In this document: piece after piece, positions 9,539 to 19,170 of the stretch | Layout: every line of letters starts with the position of its first letter | Numbering within the stretch: the stretch's first letter is position 1 | Assembly (NCBI RefSeq): GCF_030758755.1 | Contig: NZ_CP132387.1 | Location: forward strand, 2,161,001 to 2,225,000 | Reading direction: 5' to 3' | DNA: 64,000 nt | Source of the DNA: Bartonella apihabitans | GTDB lineage: Bacteria; Pseudomonadota; Alphaproteobacteria; Rhizobiales; Rhizobiaceae | Notes under the pieces: generated by a model | What the model was told of the DNA's origin: nothing | Database searches by the model: none | Seen by the model: only the letters and a program-made list of their open reading frames with translations | Translations under genes and position numbers: made by a program

Positions 9539-10867
9539 CTAGTCGAGAAGTGGCGACCAGGCCGGATCGGATGCACCATTGGGTGTCGGTAACACACGTT
9601 CATTGCGTCCGGTAATATCAATCGTATAGAGCTTTGGCTGCTGCCCCTGATTTTGCCGGAAGAACATGATAACGCGACCGTTCGGTGCCCATGTCGGACC
9701 TTCATTGTGGAAACCGGAAGTCAACAAACGTTCACCCTGCCCGTCAGGCTTCATGACACCGATTGAAAATTGCCCTTGCGACTGCTTGGTGAAAGCAATG
9801 TAATCTCCGCGAGGCGACCAGACCGGTGTTGAATAGCTGCCATCTCCGAACGAGATGCGGTGCTGGTTGCTGCCATCGGTATTCATGACATAGATTTGCG
9901 GTTTTCCTCCACGGTCGGACTCAAAAACGATCTGGGTTCCATCGGGTGAATAGGAAGCCGATGTATCGATCGCCGGCGTTGTCGTAAGACGTGTTGTCGA
10001 ACGCGAACGCAAATCCATTGTGTAAAGATTGGCACTGCCATTATCTTGCAACAGACTCATAATCACCTTTTGACCATCCGGTGAAAAACGCGGTGCAATG
10101 GTCATGTTCGGAAAAGTACCGACAAGTTCACGCTGACCGGTTTCGATTTGTTGCAAATAAACCTTCGGAACATTGTTGCCGGCATAAGCCATATAGGTAA
10201 TTTCCTGACGGCTTGGTGAAAAACGTGGTGTTAAAACAAGTTCACGACCATTCGAGATATAAGTGAGGTTCGCCCCGTCCTGATCCATAATAGCAAGACG
10301 TTTGACACGTGCATTTGCTGCACCTGTTTCATCAACGAATACGATGCGTGTATCAAAATAACCTTTTTCACCGGTCATTTTCGTATAAATGGCATCGGCA
10401 ATGATATGGGCAACGCGGCGCCAGGTCTGCGGTGTTGCATAGAACTGGCGGCCTTCAAGCTGTTTGCCACCATAAACATCCCATAGACGGAATTCGACCC
10501 GCAAACGCCCGTCAGCTTCTTTTGTAACACGACCGGTTACCAAACCTTGTGCATTGATTTGCTGCCAATCGGGAAACCGCGGTTGTACATCCGGATTGGA
10601 GATACGTTCCAGAAAAGACGATTTGTCAATCGGTTTGAAAAGCCCCGAGCGTTCAAGATCGGCTGTTACGACCGAGGAAATCTGTACGCCCATCTGGTCA
10701 CCGGCAATAAAATCGGTCACTGCAATGGGGATCGGATTAAAATCGGCCGACGAGACAGTTCCTTTCAATTGCGCAAAAGCGGTTTGCCACCCTAGAAATG
10801 GCAAAACCATTGACAAAAAAACAAAAATATAAAGGCGCTTATTTTTCTTAATCATCGAAGAAACCAT
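9539..10867 (-). CDS. tolB: Tol-Pal system translocation protein TolB
   Basis: 442 residues. TolB is the periplasmic shuttle protein that binds Pal and TolA. It has a signal peptide (basic MIKKNKR, hydrophobic core, cleavage after AFA near residue 32), the N-terminal TolB domain ([11 protein letters not shown] and on), then a C-terminal six-bladed propeller with repeated [41 protein letters not shown] and [10 protein letters not shown] blades. The start at 10867 has GGAAAG upstream; an ATG 12 bases inside is also possible. It is the downstream gene of the tolQRA group but separated by about 400 bases. Confidence 0.96.
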   Translation of the reverse strand: MVSSMIKKNKRLYIFVFLSMVLPFLGWQTAFAQLKGTVSSADFNPIPIAVTDFIAGDQMGVQISSVVTADLERSGLFKPIDKSSFLERISNPDVQPRFPDWQQINAQGLVTGRVTKEADGRLRVEFRLWDVYGGKQLEGRQFYATPQTWRRVAHIIADAIYTKMTGEKGYFDTRIVFVDETGAANARVKRLAIMDQDGANLTYISNGRELVLTPRFSPSRQEITYMAYAGNNVPKVYLQQIETGQRELVGTFPNMTIAPRFSPDGQKVIMSLLQDNGSANLYTMDLRSRSTTRLTTTPAIDTSASYSPDGTQIVFESDRGGKPQIYVMNTDGSNQHRISFGDGSYSTPVWSPRGDYIAFTKQSQGQFSIGVMKPDGQGERLLTSGFHNEGPTWAPNGRVIMFFRQNQGQQPKLYTIDITGRNERVLPTPNGASDPAWSPLLD

Positions 10868-11274
10868 TTTCTTTCCGTTGCCTTAAAGCATTCCACTTTA
10901 CGTCTTTTTTGTATCGGAATCGTAAAAATTCCGGATGTTTATTCCAATTGCATGAACAGCTTTTCAATCATGACAAAACTTTTTTGAAAAAACCGTTACA
11001 CGCCCTTTCCCATCGGATCCTTGCCGACCTATCCAATACCTTCTAACTATTTTCGAGCAACGTCTTGTTTTCTGCCGTTATCATCATTGCGATGAAATAA
11101 TTTTGCCAAGCCGGAAACCGGATATGCAATCGAAAACAAGATGAACATCGAAAACTGTTTTCCGCCATTATGAAGAAATTATCTCATCAACATCATTGGC
11201 GAATAGCAAAGTCGGTTATCTCTCCTAAAGTTGTTTACTTTGTTTAATCCCGTCACAAAAATACGTCGCCACAA
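10868..11274. other. tolA-tolB intergenic region, no gene seen
   Basis: About 400 bases on the tolB side of tolA. No ORF with coding character is visible on either strand, and I see no strong stem with a T-run. It presumably carries the tolB promoter. A gap this large inside the Tol cluster is longer than I would expect for a simple operon. Confidence 0.5.
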
Positions 11275-12327
11275 TCAGAACGAATTGAACGGGTCGATTT
11301 TCAAATCAAATCCCTGACCCCATTTGTCATATTGGTCACGAGGCAAATCCTCGAACGGCTGACAGGCAAATATGGCCGCGCGTGTCTGGTTAATCAGCAA
11401 GTCCACTTTATTGGGGTTGCCACTCATACCGGTAATAATCGGTTCACCGACAACTTTACCTTCTATGCTCAAATTGAACTTGGCTTCGGCAACCGGATTT
11501 TCTCCGGCAACCCCGCCACCAAGGGCGGCCAATTTCAAGTTTTTGGTGATACAACTTGTTGCCGCATTAACGAGTGTCTGGCCAACATCCTGACCATTGC
11601 CGATATTTTTCTTGGCTCCAAACCCTGCAGGCCCTTGCGAACGGGCAGCACCACCGCCGGATGTGCGCGTTTTATCAATCAAGGCCTTTTCATTCATTGC
11701 CAGAATATCATCGACACTTTCACCTTTTGCTTTAACAGCAGGCTTAGGTTCTGCCGGTTTCGGTTTTGCTGTCGGCAAAGGTGCTTTTTCCGGCAAATTC
11801 GGGAAAGGATCCTTCTTCGGCTCGCTTGCAGGTTCACTCGCATCGGCCGATTCTTCCGGCTTCGGCTCTGCCTGATCCGGTTTGGCACTTTCTTCCGGTT
11901 TTTGTTCTTCTACTTTCGGTTTTTCTTCAGGCTTCGGGGTATTATCCGGCTTTGTTTCGGGTGTTTTTGTAGGTGGAACAGGATTAGGATCCGCGTCGGG
12001 TGTGCCCGAAGGCGGCGGTGTTGCATCCACATCGCGATCTTTTTCCTTGGGCTTTAGTGGCGCTTCATTATCCACCTTGCCATCGCCGACATGTTCGGCA
12101 TCAGGCTTTTCAACCGGTTTTGTGGTTGGTTTCGGCGCGGCTTTATTCTCTTTGGATGCTGTCAACTCGCCCTTTTGTATCGAAGTTGTTTCGGCAATCA
12201 GCACCAGAGAAACCGGCAAAGCTTCGGTTACCTCCGCATTAAAATCGGCCGGCGAGGAAAGGCTGATAAGCCCCCAGGTAAGAATCAGGGCATGTGCCGC
12301 TACCGATGTTGCCAGACCTGCTTTCAT
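11275..12327 (-). CDS. tolA: Cell envelope integrity protein TolA
   Basis: 350 residues. TolA is the inner-membrane protein that transmits the TolQR motor force across the periplasm. One N-terminal membrane segment (VAAHALILTWGLISL, about residues 9-23) is followed by a very long Pro/Lys/Glu/Asp-rich low-complexity domain (about 55-205), which forms the periplasm-spanning arm, and a C-terminal globular domain with a TSCITKNLKLAALGG segment and AIFACQPFEDLPRDQYDKW. The low sequence conservation is normal for the family; assignment rests on topology and on its place after tolR with a 21-base gap. Confidence 0.9.
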   Translation of the reverse strand: MKAGLATSVAAHALILTWGLISLSSPADFNAEVTEALPVSLVLIAETTSIQKGELTASKENKAAPKPTTKPVEKPDAEHVGDGKVDNEAPLKPKEKDRDVDATPPPSGTPDADPNPVPPTKTPETKPDNTPKPEEKPKVEEQKPEESAKPDQAEPKPEESADASEPASEPKKDPFPNLPEKAPLPTAKPKPAEPKPAVKAKGESVDDILAMNEKALIDKTRTSGGGAARSQGPAGFGAKKNIGNGQDVGQTLVNAATSCITKNLKLAALGGGVAGENPVAEAKFNLSIEGKVVGEPIITGMSGNPNKVDLLINQTRAAIFACQPFEDLPRDQYDKWGQGFDLKIDPFNSF

Positions 12328-12348
12328 AATATCAGTTTATCGCCAATT

Positions 12349-12810
12349 TTATTGTTGTGGCAGACTTGCCAATGCAACATTGGTAAAGCCCGCTTTCTGA
12401 ATGATTGCGAGAAGGTCAAGAACCTTCTGGTATTCTACTGTTTTTGCCCCGCGAACAAAAATACGTTGCTTGGAAGCGTCGCCACCTGATTCTGTAACAG
12501 CTTTCAATTTTGCAACAACTTCATCGGGCGTATCATAATATTCTTCGTTAACGGCAAGGCGCCCCTGATCGTTAATGGAAACTGTCAAAGGTTTTGTTTC
12601 GGTGTTGACGGGGCCGGCTTGCGTTTTCGGTAAATCAAGCGGCACACCATTAACAAGCAATGGAGCCGAGACCATAAAAATAATCAACAGAACCAGCATC
12701 ACATCAACGAATGGTGTCACGTTGATTTCACTCATCAATCCACGGCGCGGTGCACCGCCACGGCGACCACGCCGTTTTGAACCACCGGAACTTCCTACAG
12801 CCATACCCAT
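12349..12810 (-). CDS. tolR: Tol-Pal system protein TolR
   Basis: 153 residues. ExbD/TolR family subunit of the proton-driven motor. A short basic, Gly-rich N-terminus (KRRGRRGGAPRRG) precedes MSEINVTPFVDVMLVLLIIFMV, the single membrane helix with the functional Asp in FVDVMLVLL, and a periplasmic domain ending in LLAIIQKAGFTNVAL. Lies between tolQ and tolA. Confidence 0.96.
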   Translation of the reverse strand: MGMAVGSSGGSKRRGRRGGAPRRGLMSEINVTPFVDVMLVLLIIFMVSAPLLVNGVPLDLPKTQAGPVNTETKPLTVSINDQGRLAVNEEYYDTPDEVVAKLKAVTESGGDASKQRIFVRGAKTVEYQKVLDLLAIIQKAGFTNVALASLPQQ

Positions 12811-12823
12811 CTCAGAATTCCTT

Positions 12824-13537
12824 TTAGTAAGACTGGCGAGAAGTCAATTTCTCATCGATTTGGCGGGAAAGAATAGCTGAAAATTCGTCGGCAAAGCCTT
12901 CAAGACGGCCTGTGATTTTTCCCGCATCTCCCGACAATTTATTGAAAGCAATAACCGCCGGAATAGCAGCAAGAAGACCAATGGCCGTTGCCAACAAAGC
13001 TTCCGCAATACCGGGCGCGACAACAGCAAGGGATGTATTCTTCGAAGCTGCAATGGACTGGAAAGAACTCATAATACCAACAACCGTTCCGAAGAGGCCA
13101 ATGAACGGACCTGCCGAGCCGACTGTTGCGAGAAATCCCAAACGTGATTCCATCCGGTCGCTTTCGCGGGCAAGTGCAACATCCATGGCTTTATCAATAC
13201 GGCTTTGCAAGCCCATGGGCGAGCGCGCACCTTTTTCAAGTGACTTTTTCCATTCGCGCATAGCCGCCATAAAAATGGCTCCCATGCCGAAAACCCGCCT
13301 TTCGCTCAAATTTCTATACAAGTCCTCAAGCGATTGGCCAGACCAGAAAACCTGCTCGAAACGGTTCATCGCATGACGAATGCGACTATAGGCAATCAAT
13401 TTATCAATAATAATTGCCCAACTCCAGATAGATGCCAATAGCAAGCCGATCATGACAGCTTTTACAACCCAATTGGCCTGCATGAACAGGCTCCAGATCC
13501 CTACCGACGCTGGACTCGCTAATTCTATTCCCGGCAT
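12824..13537 (-). CDS. tolQ: Tol-Pal system protein TolQ
   Basis: 237 residues. MotA/TolQ/ExbB proton-channel subunit with three membrane helices: WVVKAVMIGLLLASIWSWAIII near the N-terminus, then after a cytoplasmic loop LGFLATVGSAGPFIGLFGTVVGIM and GIAEALLATAIGLLAAIPAVIAF. The GLFGTVVGIM segment and the Thr/Ala-rich third helix are diagnostic. It is the first gene of tolQRA here; the thioesterase gene ybgC, which normally precedes it, lies instead at 34.5 kb on the other strand. Confidence 0.96.
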   Translation of the reverse strand: MPGIELASPASVGIWSLFMQANWVVKAVMIGLLLASIWSWAIIIDKLIAYSRIRHAMNRFEQVFWSGQSLEDLYRNLSERRVFGMGAIFMAAMREWKKSLEKGARSPMGLQSRIDKAMDVALARESDRMESRLGFLATVGSAGPFIGLFGTVVGIMSSFQSIAASKNTSLAVVAPGIAEALLATAIGLLAAIPAVIAFNKLSGDAGKITGRLEGFADEFSAILSRQIDEKLTSRQSY

Positions 13538-13561
13538 AATGTGTTAATCCCTGAATCCAAA

Positions 13562-13586
13562 CGCCCGGCATCTTTTCACCGGGCGG
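13562..13586 (-). promoter_or_regulatory. GC-rich hairpin in the tolQ leader
   Basis: CGCCCGG and CCGGGCG form a perfect 7-bp stem with an 11-base loop, 25-49 bases before the tolQ ATG. On the minus strand it is followed by only three T, so it is more likely a leader hairpin or the remnant of a terminator than a full terminator. Confidence 0.45.
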
Positions 13587-14063
13587 TCTTAAGCAAAATT
13601 CTTTACTTCCCGTCAAAACAACTGAAGCATCAGATTTACCGATAGACCTGCTTCACGATATTTCCCTGCTTCACGTTATTTCTATGACGTTTAAATTTGT
13701 TGAAACAAAGGCCAAAACTTGAATATTCCGGCTCTTTTGCTTCAACGATATCAATAGATAAGGATGGTTAATTTTTAGTAATAATAAGTCGGCTAATTAA
13801 AAACAAACCTGAACAGGTCAATTTTTAACGGTCTACGAGTTCAACTTTAGAGGATTAAAAAATCTGCCTTTGCGGGCACAAGGCCACAAAGAAACAATAT
13901 TTCATATGTTAAAAAACAATGTTATGAACATTTATCATTTATAATGTGAAATATAAATTATTATAGTCATCTATCGATAATAAAAATCGAACGTTAAATT
14001 TAATATGTCATAACAAAACGTAAAAAATTTATCTATACAATTGATATATTCGAATTTTCGATA

Positions 14064-14094
14064 AATAAAACCCGCAATTTTTTCAAATTGCGGG
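14064..14094 (-). terminator. Terminator of trcR
   Basis: A 10-bp stem (CCCGCAATTT with its complement, 14071-14080 and 14085-14094) is followed on the minus strand by TTTTATTT. Confidence 0.8.
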
Positions 14095-14153
14095 GTGAAA
14101 CGACTAGTTAATTTTCCAACCAATCAAGTCTGACAGCTTGACTGGTAAAAAAC

Positions 14154-14828
14154 TCAGTTATCGTCGTGATTATCACTTTTAAGAGATGAAAGCTTGGCAA
14201 AAACCTTATCGGCATCAAGCTCTTCATCCTTGTTATCATTGATTTCAAGATTCTCGGTAGCCGATGCCGGTAATAATGTGCCGTCTTCCGGCGTCACTGC
14301 AGGACGGTTCTTGGCGGCTTTTTCAACTTCTATATCAAGCTCGATTTGTGAGCAGAGCCCGAGCGTTACCGGATCCATCGGTGTCAAATTTGCCGAATTC
14401 CAGTGCGTACGATTGCGGATTTGCTCGATCGTCGATTTGGTTGTACCGATCAAACGGGCGATCTGCGCATCTTTCAATTCGGAATGATTGCGTACCAGCC
14501 ACAGAATAGCATTCGGACGGTCCTGACGCTTTGAAAGAGGTGTATAACGCGGTCCTTTACGTTTATTTTCCGGAAGGCGAACTTTGGGTTCGGAAATTTT
14601 CAGGCGGTAATCATTATTCTTTTCGCCGCGTTCGATTTCATCACGCGTCAATTGACCGGTAATAATCGGATCAAGCCCTTTGATGCCTTGTGCTGATTCT
14701 CCATCGGCAATTGCTTTGACTTCCAATGGATGCAACTTGCAAAAAGCAGCGATCTGGTCAAAAGAAAGCGCCGTATTATCAACCAGCCAAACGGCTGTAG
14801 CTTTGGGCATCAATAGTTGTGTTGCCAT
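14154..14828 (-). CDS. trcR: Cell-cycle transcriptional regulator TrcR (DUF1013)
   Basis: 224 residues from the ATG at 14828. DUF1013 proteins are alphaproteobacterial; the Caulobacter member TrcR associates with RNA polymerase and acts on cell-cycle transcription. The conserved N-terminus MPKATAVWLVDNTALSFDQIA is followed by FCKLHPLEVKAIADGE, a basic segment with KRKGPRYTPLSKRQDRP, and a helix-turn-helix-like stretch DAQIARLIGTTKSTIEQIRNRTHW. The C-terminus is acidic. The start was chosen because GAGG precedes it and because the upstream in-frame extension to 14963 is not family-like. Confidence 0.88.
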   Translation of the reverse strand: MATQLLMPKATAVWLVDNTALSFDQIAAFCKLHPLEVKAIADGESAQGIKGLDPIITGQLTRDEIERGEKNNDYRLKISEPKVRLPENKRKGPRYTPLSKRQDRPNAILWLVRNHSELKDAQIARLIGTTKSTIEQIRNRTHWNSANLTPMDPVTLGLCSQIELDIEVEKAAKNRPAVTPEDGTLLPASATENLEINDNKDEELDADKVFAKLSSLKSDNHDDN

Positions 14829-14959
14829 AACATTATCCTCTCGTTCGCCCGCTCCGGTGAGGCGGGACGTGGAATAGACCACATTTTCCGGGAATTCGCC
14901 AAGCCTTATAAACCGAATTTTATAAAACGACAAGACATGAGGTGAAACTTGCAAGCACC

Positions 14960-15958
14960 TCAATCTATTTCAAGAATTATTTTTCCAATATGGGCACTTG
15001 ATTCCATGCGTTCATGCGCTTTAGCGGCTTCCGCAAGCGGAAAAACCTTATCAATAACCGGATGAACTTTTTGCGTTTCGAGGAGCGGCCAGACTTTTTC
15101 CTTTAATTGCGCGGCAATGGCAGCTTTAAAGGCTGTGTCACGCGCCCGCAAGGTCGAGCCGGTATGAATAAGCCTCTTTACATAAATGTAGTTGAGATTG
15201 ACGGTTGCCATAGAGCCTGAAAGATTGGCAATCTGGACAATTCGCCCCTCTGGTGCAGCGATTTTGTAATTCTTATTGGCATAGTCGCCCCCGACCATAT
15301 CAAGGATTACATTGACACCTTTTTTATTGGTAAATTCCTGAGCCTTGCTGACAAAGTCCTCTGTCCGGTAATTGATTGCAAGATCGGCCCGAGTTTCAAA
15401 CAGGCTTCGCATTTTTCTTTTGTTCCTGCAGTGGCAAGCACCTTGGCACCGAAAGCTTTCGCCAATTGGATAGCTGTCGTGCCGATGCCCGAAGTGCCAC
15501 CGTGAACAAGGAAAACTTCACCCGATTTCAAATGGGCGCGATCAAACACATTGCTCCAAACAGTGAAGAAAGTTTCAGGGAGCGCCGCCGCTTTGATAAA
15601 ATCATAGCCATGTGGAACAGGCAAAATATTATCGGCAGCAACGGCTGCATATTGGGCATAACCACCACCGGCAATCAGCGCCGTAACTTTGTCGCCAATC
15701 TTCCATTGTTTGACTGCAACACCAAGTTTGACAATTTCACCTGCAATCTCCAACCCCGGCAAAGGCGAAGCTCCTTCCGGCGGCGGATAACTTCCTTGTC
15801 TTTGAAAAACATCAGGACGGTTCACACCGGCCGCATGGACGCGTACAAGAACTTCATTATCTTTTATGTCAGGAATATTGACATCAACGAGTTTGAGCAC
15901 TTCGCTCGCCTTTACCGGCAATTTCAATAGCCTTCATTGTCTTTTTCGAGACAGTCAT
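14960..15958 (-). pseudogene. NAD(P)H:quinone oxidoreductase (zeta-crystallin/PIG3 type), two frameshifts
   Basis: A zinc-independent MDR-family oxidoreductase split over three frames. The first short piece begins [17 protein letters not shown] (ATG at 15958). The second carries [30 protein letters not shown] and the NADPH-binding [20 protein letters not shown]. The third has [26 protein letters not shown] and KVFPLAEAAKAHERMESSAHIGKIIL. The breaks are near 15910 (expected KGxSEVLKL) and near 15391, where the expected GGGGCC of Leu-Gly-Ala-Asp is GGGCC. All family segments are present, so the damage is recent or a sequencing artefact. Two palindromic repeats lie upstream. Confidence 0.85.
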
Positions 15959-16025
15959 TGTAAACCCTTTCTTCAAACTTCCGATATTTGTGCCGGTCTT
16001 TCCCCGGTATAATGGTCTTGCCCTG

Positions 16026-16060
16026 ACATATATATGCGTACCCAAACATATATATGCGTA
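16026..16060 (-). repeat. Two 15-bp direct repeats upstream of the quinone oxidoreductase
   Basis: ACATATATATGCGTA occurs at 16026-16040 and 16046-16060, exactly 20 bp apart, i.e. on the same face of the helix. Each copy contains the palindrome CATATATATG. They lie 70-100 bases before the ATG of the oxidoreductase gene, a fitting place for an operator bound by a dimeric regulator. Confidence 0.6.
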
Positions 16061-16346
16061 AATGTCGTTCATGACATCTGGTTGTCTACCCCGCAAAGTC
16101 TATTTCCGTGCAATTTGCCTTTATCCGGAAACATTTTGCTTAATAAAAACGTGTTTTTTCCTTTGATAACGGGAACTTCATGAGCAATGAAGTAAAAAAC
16201 AAGAAATAAGGCTTAAACAAAAACAATCGTCAAAAAAACTTGTACATTATTTTTAACGGCACGATTTTTAACGACAGGTTGGGTAAGCAGGCTGCGGCAT
16301 TTTTGTAAACAATTTGCAAAACCGCGTTATGGAAAAACGCCTTGTC

Positions 16347-16402
16347 CGGTATGAAAAACCATCTTGTCCGGAAAGGGGAAACCTTCCCCTTCCTTCATAC
16401 CG
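16347..16402. other. Nested inverted repeat, possible structured RNA or terminator
   Basis: Outer arms CGGTATGAA (16347-16355) and TTCATACCG (16394-16402) enclose an inner hairpin made of a G-rich arm (16370-16380) and its C-rich complement (16384-16393) with a 3-base loop and one bulged A. CTTGTCCGG occurs twice, at 16341 and 16363. It lies in a 500-base gap between the oxidoreductase and a DUF465 gene that otherwise shows no coding sequence. Confidence 0.45.
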
Positions 16403-16455
16403 TTTTCATTCAGGACACAACAATTGTGTAGCCTGTTTTGAACAATCAATAAAAA

Positions 16456-16623
16456 TTAAAGCGTTTTGAGTTTTTCGATCTCGTCCTTGAGAGCAAGCTT
16501 CTTCCGTTTGAGTTCATTAATGGCAAGATCATCGGCCGAAGGCGAAGCCATGGCTTTGTCGATTTCTGTTTCAAGCTCCTGGTGTTTACGTTCCAAAGAT
16601 GCCAGATGCGCTTCAGTCGCCAT
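16456..16623 (-). CDS. DUF465 (YdcH) family small coiled-coil protein
   Basis: 55 residues on the minus strand, starting MATEAHLASLERKHQELET and ending in an IEKLKTL-like helix. The INELKRKKLALKDEIEKL segment is the conserved core of the DUF465 family, short helical-hairpin proteins of unknown role common in alphaproteobacteria. AAGGAG lies upstream of the ATG at 16623. It diverges from the second DUF465 gene at 16859. Confidence 0.85.
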   Translation of the reverse strand: MATEAHLASLERKHQELETEIDKAMASPSADDLAINELKRKKLALKDEIEKLKTL

Positions 16624-16858
16624 AACTATGCTCCTTATTTCTTTGATATTAACTTCATAATTCTTGCGAAGCCTTTTCCAATCGGCAAAGAATAGCTTGG
16701 CATCTTTAACATGAATTGTCGACTTTAAAATGAATTACCACAGATTTTGGCAATTAAACATTTTCGCAATTTTTCTTTCGTGGTATAGGCGGAAAAATGA
16801 CGATGGGCGACAACGATACCCGATGAACAAGCCCCATGCAAAATAGGACGGCCGCTAA

Positions 16859-17062
16859 ATGTCTGAACAGGAACAGGTTGATGTCAAATTGGCTGTTGCA
16901 AAATTGAAGCAGGAACATGCAGATTATGATGCAGCAATTGACGCAATGATAAAAACAGGCTGTGACCAGTTACAAATCCAGCGGATGAAGAAAAAGAAAC
17001 TGGCAATTAAAGATCAACTGCAAAAGCTCGAAGATCGTATTATTCCCGACATTATTGCATAA
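16859..17062 (+). CDS. DUF465 family small coiled-coil protein
   Basis: 67 residues. [16 protein letters not shown], then [29 protein letters not shown], the same core as the neighbouring divergent protein and typical of DUF465. Function unknown. It ends 20 bases before the purE start and is likely cotranscribed with purE-purK, an arrangement commonly seen in Rhizobiales. Confidence 0.85.
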   Translation: MSEQEQVDVKLAVAKLKQEHADYDAAIDAMIKTGCDQLQIQRMKKKKLAIKDQLQKLEDRIIPDIIA

Positions 17063-17082
17063 ACATTATGACAGGAAAAAAT

Positions 17083-17586
17083 ATGGGCACGAAAACACAT
17101 GATGTTGCCATTATTATGGGCAGCCAATCCGATTGGGAAACAATGCGCCATGCTGCCGAAACACTGGAAAGCCTTTCCATAAGCTATGAAGCAAGAATTG
17201 TTTCGGCGCACCGCACTCCTGATCGTTTGTATGATTTTGCCAAAGGCGCCAAAAAAGCCGGTTTCAAGATTATTATTGCTGGTGCTGGCGGCGCTGCACA
17301 TCTACCGGGAATGACCGCCGCCATGACCAGTCTGCCTGTCTTTGGTGTTCCTGTTCAATCACGCGCATTATCGGGACAGGATTCGCTCCTTTCAATTGTC
17401 CAAATGCCGGCGGGTGTGCCGGTTGGAACACTTGCTATCGGAAAATCGGGGGCCATTAACGCTGCACTTCTTGCCGCTTCTGTTCTTGCCCTTTCAAACA
17501 AGGCTCTCGCAGAGCGGCTTGATGAATGGCGTGCCAATCAAACGGCCAGTGTTTCAGAATTTCCCGTCGATGAGGTGAAAAAATGA
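17083..17586 (+). CDS. purE: N5-carboxyaminoimidazole ribonucleotide mutase
   Basis: 167 residues. Class I PurE rearranges N5-CAIR to CAIR in purine synthesis. Diagnostic segments: [33 protein letters not shown] (with the catalytic His), [14 protein letters not shown] and [29 protein letters not shown]. The ATG at 17083 was preferred because AGGA lies 9 bases upstream; the in-frame ATG at 17068 has no ribosome-binding site. The 3' end overlaps purK by 4 bases. Confidence 0.96.
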   Translation: MGTKTHDVAIIMGSQSDWETMRHAAETLESLSISYEARIVSAHRTPDRLYDFAKGAKKAGFKIIIAGAGGAAHLPGMTAAMTSLPVFGVPVQSRALSGQDSLLSIVQMPAGVPVGTLAIGKSGAINAALLAASVLALSNKALAERLDEWRANQTASVSEFPVDEVKK

Positions 17587-18665
17587 AAAGTCTTGAACCA
17601 GGAGATACAATCGGCATTATCGGTGGTGGCCAGCTCGCCCGTATGATGGCAAGTGCCGCTGCACGACTTGGATTTCATACAATTATTCTCGAGCCGACAC
17701 CGGATTGTCCGGCCGCCCAAACAGCCAATCGTCAAATCGTTGCAAATTATGATGATGAAAAAGCGCTGGATGAACTCGCCAATTTATCCGATGTGATCAC
17801 TTACGAATTCGAAAATGTTCCGGCACGTGCCGTTGACCGGCTTGCCAAGAAAGCCACTGTTTTACCAAAACCGGCAGCACTCGAAGTTTCTCAGGATCGC
17901 TTTACCGAAAAGAAATTTCTGAACGACAGCGGAATCAAAACGGCTCCGTGGTTTCTCGTCGACGATCGTCAAATGCTGATTGCCGGTCTCGGCAATGTTG
18001 GCGGCAAAGGCATTCTGAAGTCACGCCGATTCGGTTATGATGGCAAAGGACAGGTGCGGCTTGATAATCCGGATGAAGAAGAAATTGACAAAGCCCTTGC
18101 CGATATCGGCAATGTGCCTGCCATTCTTGAAGGATTTGTTCCGTTCAAAAAAGAAATATCGGTAATTGCCGCACGTGATTTTGATGGCAATATTGCCTTT
18201 TATGATTGCCCTGAAAATGTTCACCGTGATGGAATTTTAAGAACATCGACCGTTCCGGCTTCTATCGACAAAAAAACCGTCGAGGCAGCGCAAAAGGCAG
18301 CAAAAACAGTTCTTCACGAACTTGATTATATTGGTGTCATCGGAGTGGAATTTTTTGTTCTGGAAGATGGCTCGGTCTTGGCCAATGAATTGGCACCACG
18401 CGTTCACAATTCCGGCCACTGGACTGAGGCTGCCTGCCTGGTTTCGCAATTCGAACAACATATTCGTGCAGTCGCCGGTCTCCCTTTGGGGAAAACAACG
18501 CGGCATAGCAATTGTGTAATGGAAAATCTGATCGGCGAAGATGTGAAACGCTTGCCCGATCTATTGGCCGAACCGCAAACTTTCATTGACCTTTATGGGA
18601 AAGCGGAAATAAGAGCGGGAAGAAAAATGGGGCACGTTATAAGACTGACCGGTCGTGCCGAATAA
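17583..18665 (+). CDS. purK: N5-carboxyaminoimidazole ribonucleotide synthase
   Basis: 360 residues. PurK is the ATP-grasp enzyme that carboxylates AIR with bicarbonate to N5-CAIR, the substrate of Pur[22 protein letters not shown] near the N-terminus, the ATP-grasp segments [12 protein letters not shown] and [14 protein letters not shown], and the metal-binding [17 protein letters not shown] are all present. The ATGA overlap with purE indicates translational coupling. Confidence 0.96.
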   Translation: MKSLEPGDTIGIIGGGQLARMMASAAARLGFHTIILEPTPDCPAAQTANRQIVANYDDEKALDELANLSDVITYEFENVPARAVDRLAKKATVLPKPAALEVSQDRFTEKKFLNDSGIKTAPWFLVDDRQMLIAGLGNVGGKGILKSRRFGYDGKGQVRLDNPDEEEIDKALADIGNVPAILEGFVPFKKEISVIAARDFDGNIAFYDCPENVHRDGILRTSTVPASIDKKTVEAAQKAAKTVLHELDYIGVIGVEFFVLEDGSVLANELAPRVHNSGHWTEAACLVSQFEQHIRAVAGLPLGKTTRHSNCVMENLIGEDVKRLPDLLAEPQTFIDLYGKAEIRAGRKMGHVIRLTGRAE

Positions 18666-18751
18666 CAGAAAAAAGGCATGTCCAAACGTCTCCAAAGCGT
18701 GTTTCTTGATAGAGTTTGACAATGGAAACACTATTTTTAGGTGATTTGCAG

Positions 18752-18780
18752 TTGACAAACCCTCTATCGTCAGGCTATTT
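18752..18780 (+). promoter_or_regulatory. Promoter of rpmJ
   Basis: TTGACA at 18752-18757 and CTATTT at 18775-18780 are 17 bp apart, a sigma-70-type promoter 75 bases before the rpmJ ATG. Confidence 0.6.
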
Positions 18781-18854
18781 GACCGACGAAATTCAAGCCC
18801 GATTATGGGTCCAATCCTTTTACCCGGCGACGGGTTATACAAACGGTGATTGAA

Positions 18855-18980
18855 ATGAAAATTAAAAATTCGCTCAGAGCGCTCAAGGGTCGTCACCGCG
18901 ACAACCGCATGGTTCGCCGCAAAGGTCGTATTTACATTATCAATAAGACCAACCCGCGCTTTAAAGCCCGTCAGGGTTGA
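18855..18980 (+). CDS. rpmJ: 50S ribosomal protein bL36
   Basis: 41 residues, too short for most ORF callers. [17 protein letters not shown] starts the zinc-free, slightly longer bL36 form used by alphaproteobacteria, followed by [22 protein letters not shown]. It has its own promoter and terminator, so it is monocistronic. Confidence 0.95.
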   Translation: MKIKNSLRALKGRHRDNRMVRRKGRIYIINKTNPRFKARQG

Positions 18981-18998
18981 TTATTCGGTATATGAGTT

Positions 18999-19030
18999 AA
19001 AAAGGCTCCATTATGGGGCCTTTTTTATTT
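18999..19030 (+). terminator. Terminator of rpmJ
   Basis: AAAGGCTCC paired with GGGGCCTTT around a short loop, followed by six T. Confidence 0.8.
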
Positions 19031-19170
19031 TGCGCTATATTCGCCCATTGCTTCAATCCTCTCATCATTATAATATTGCGCCGTGATATGGCTGCGGGCG
19101 TTGAATAACAAAATCATCTGTCGCGGACTTCATGTGACAAAGAGAAACACCCCTGACAGAGGAAATCATA

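Larger units (their letters stand above)
13538..14153. other. AT-rich gap upstream of tolQ, likely rearrangement boundary
   Basis: 616 bases with no gene visible. The half nearer tolQ (13538-13740) is of normal composition; 13740-14090 is strikingly AT-rich. It contains a hairpin next to tolQ and the trcR terminator. Because ybgC is expected here, this is the left boundary of the proposed inversion. Confidence 0.6.

Noticed and set aside
13740..14070. AT-rich segment as replication origin
   Set aside because: No cluster of DnaA boxes and none of the usual origin neighbours (hemE, dnaA, repC) nearby.
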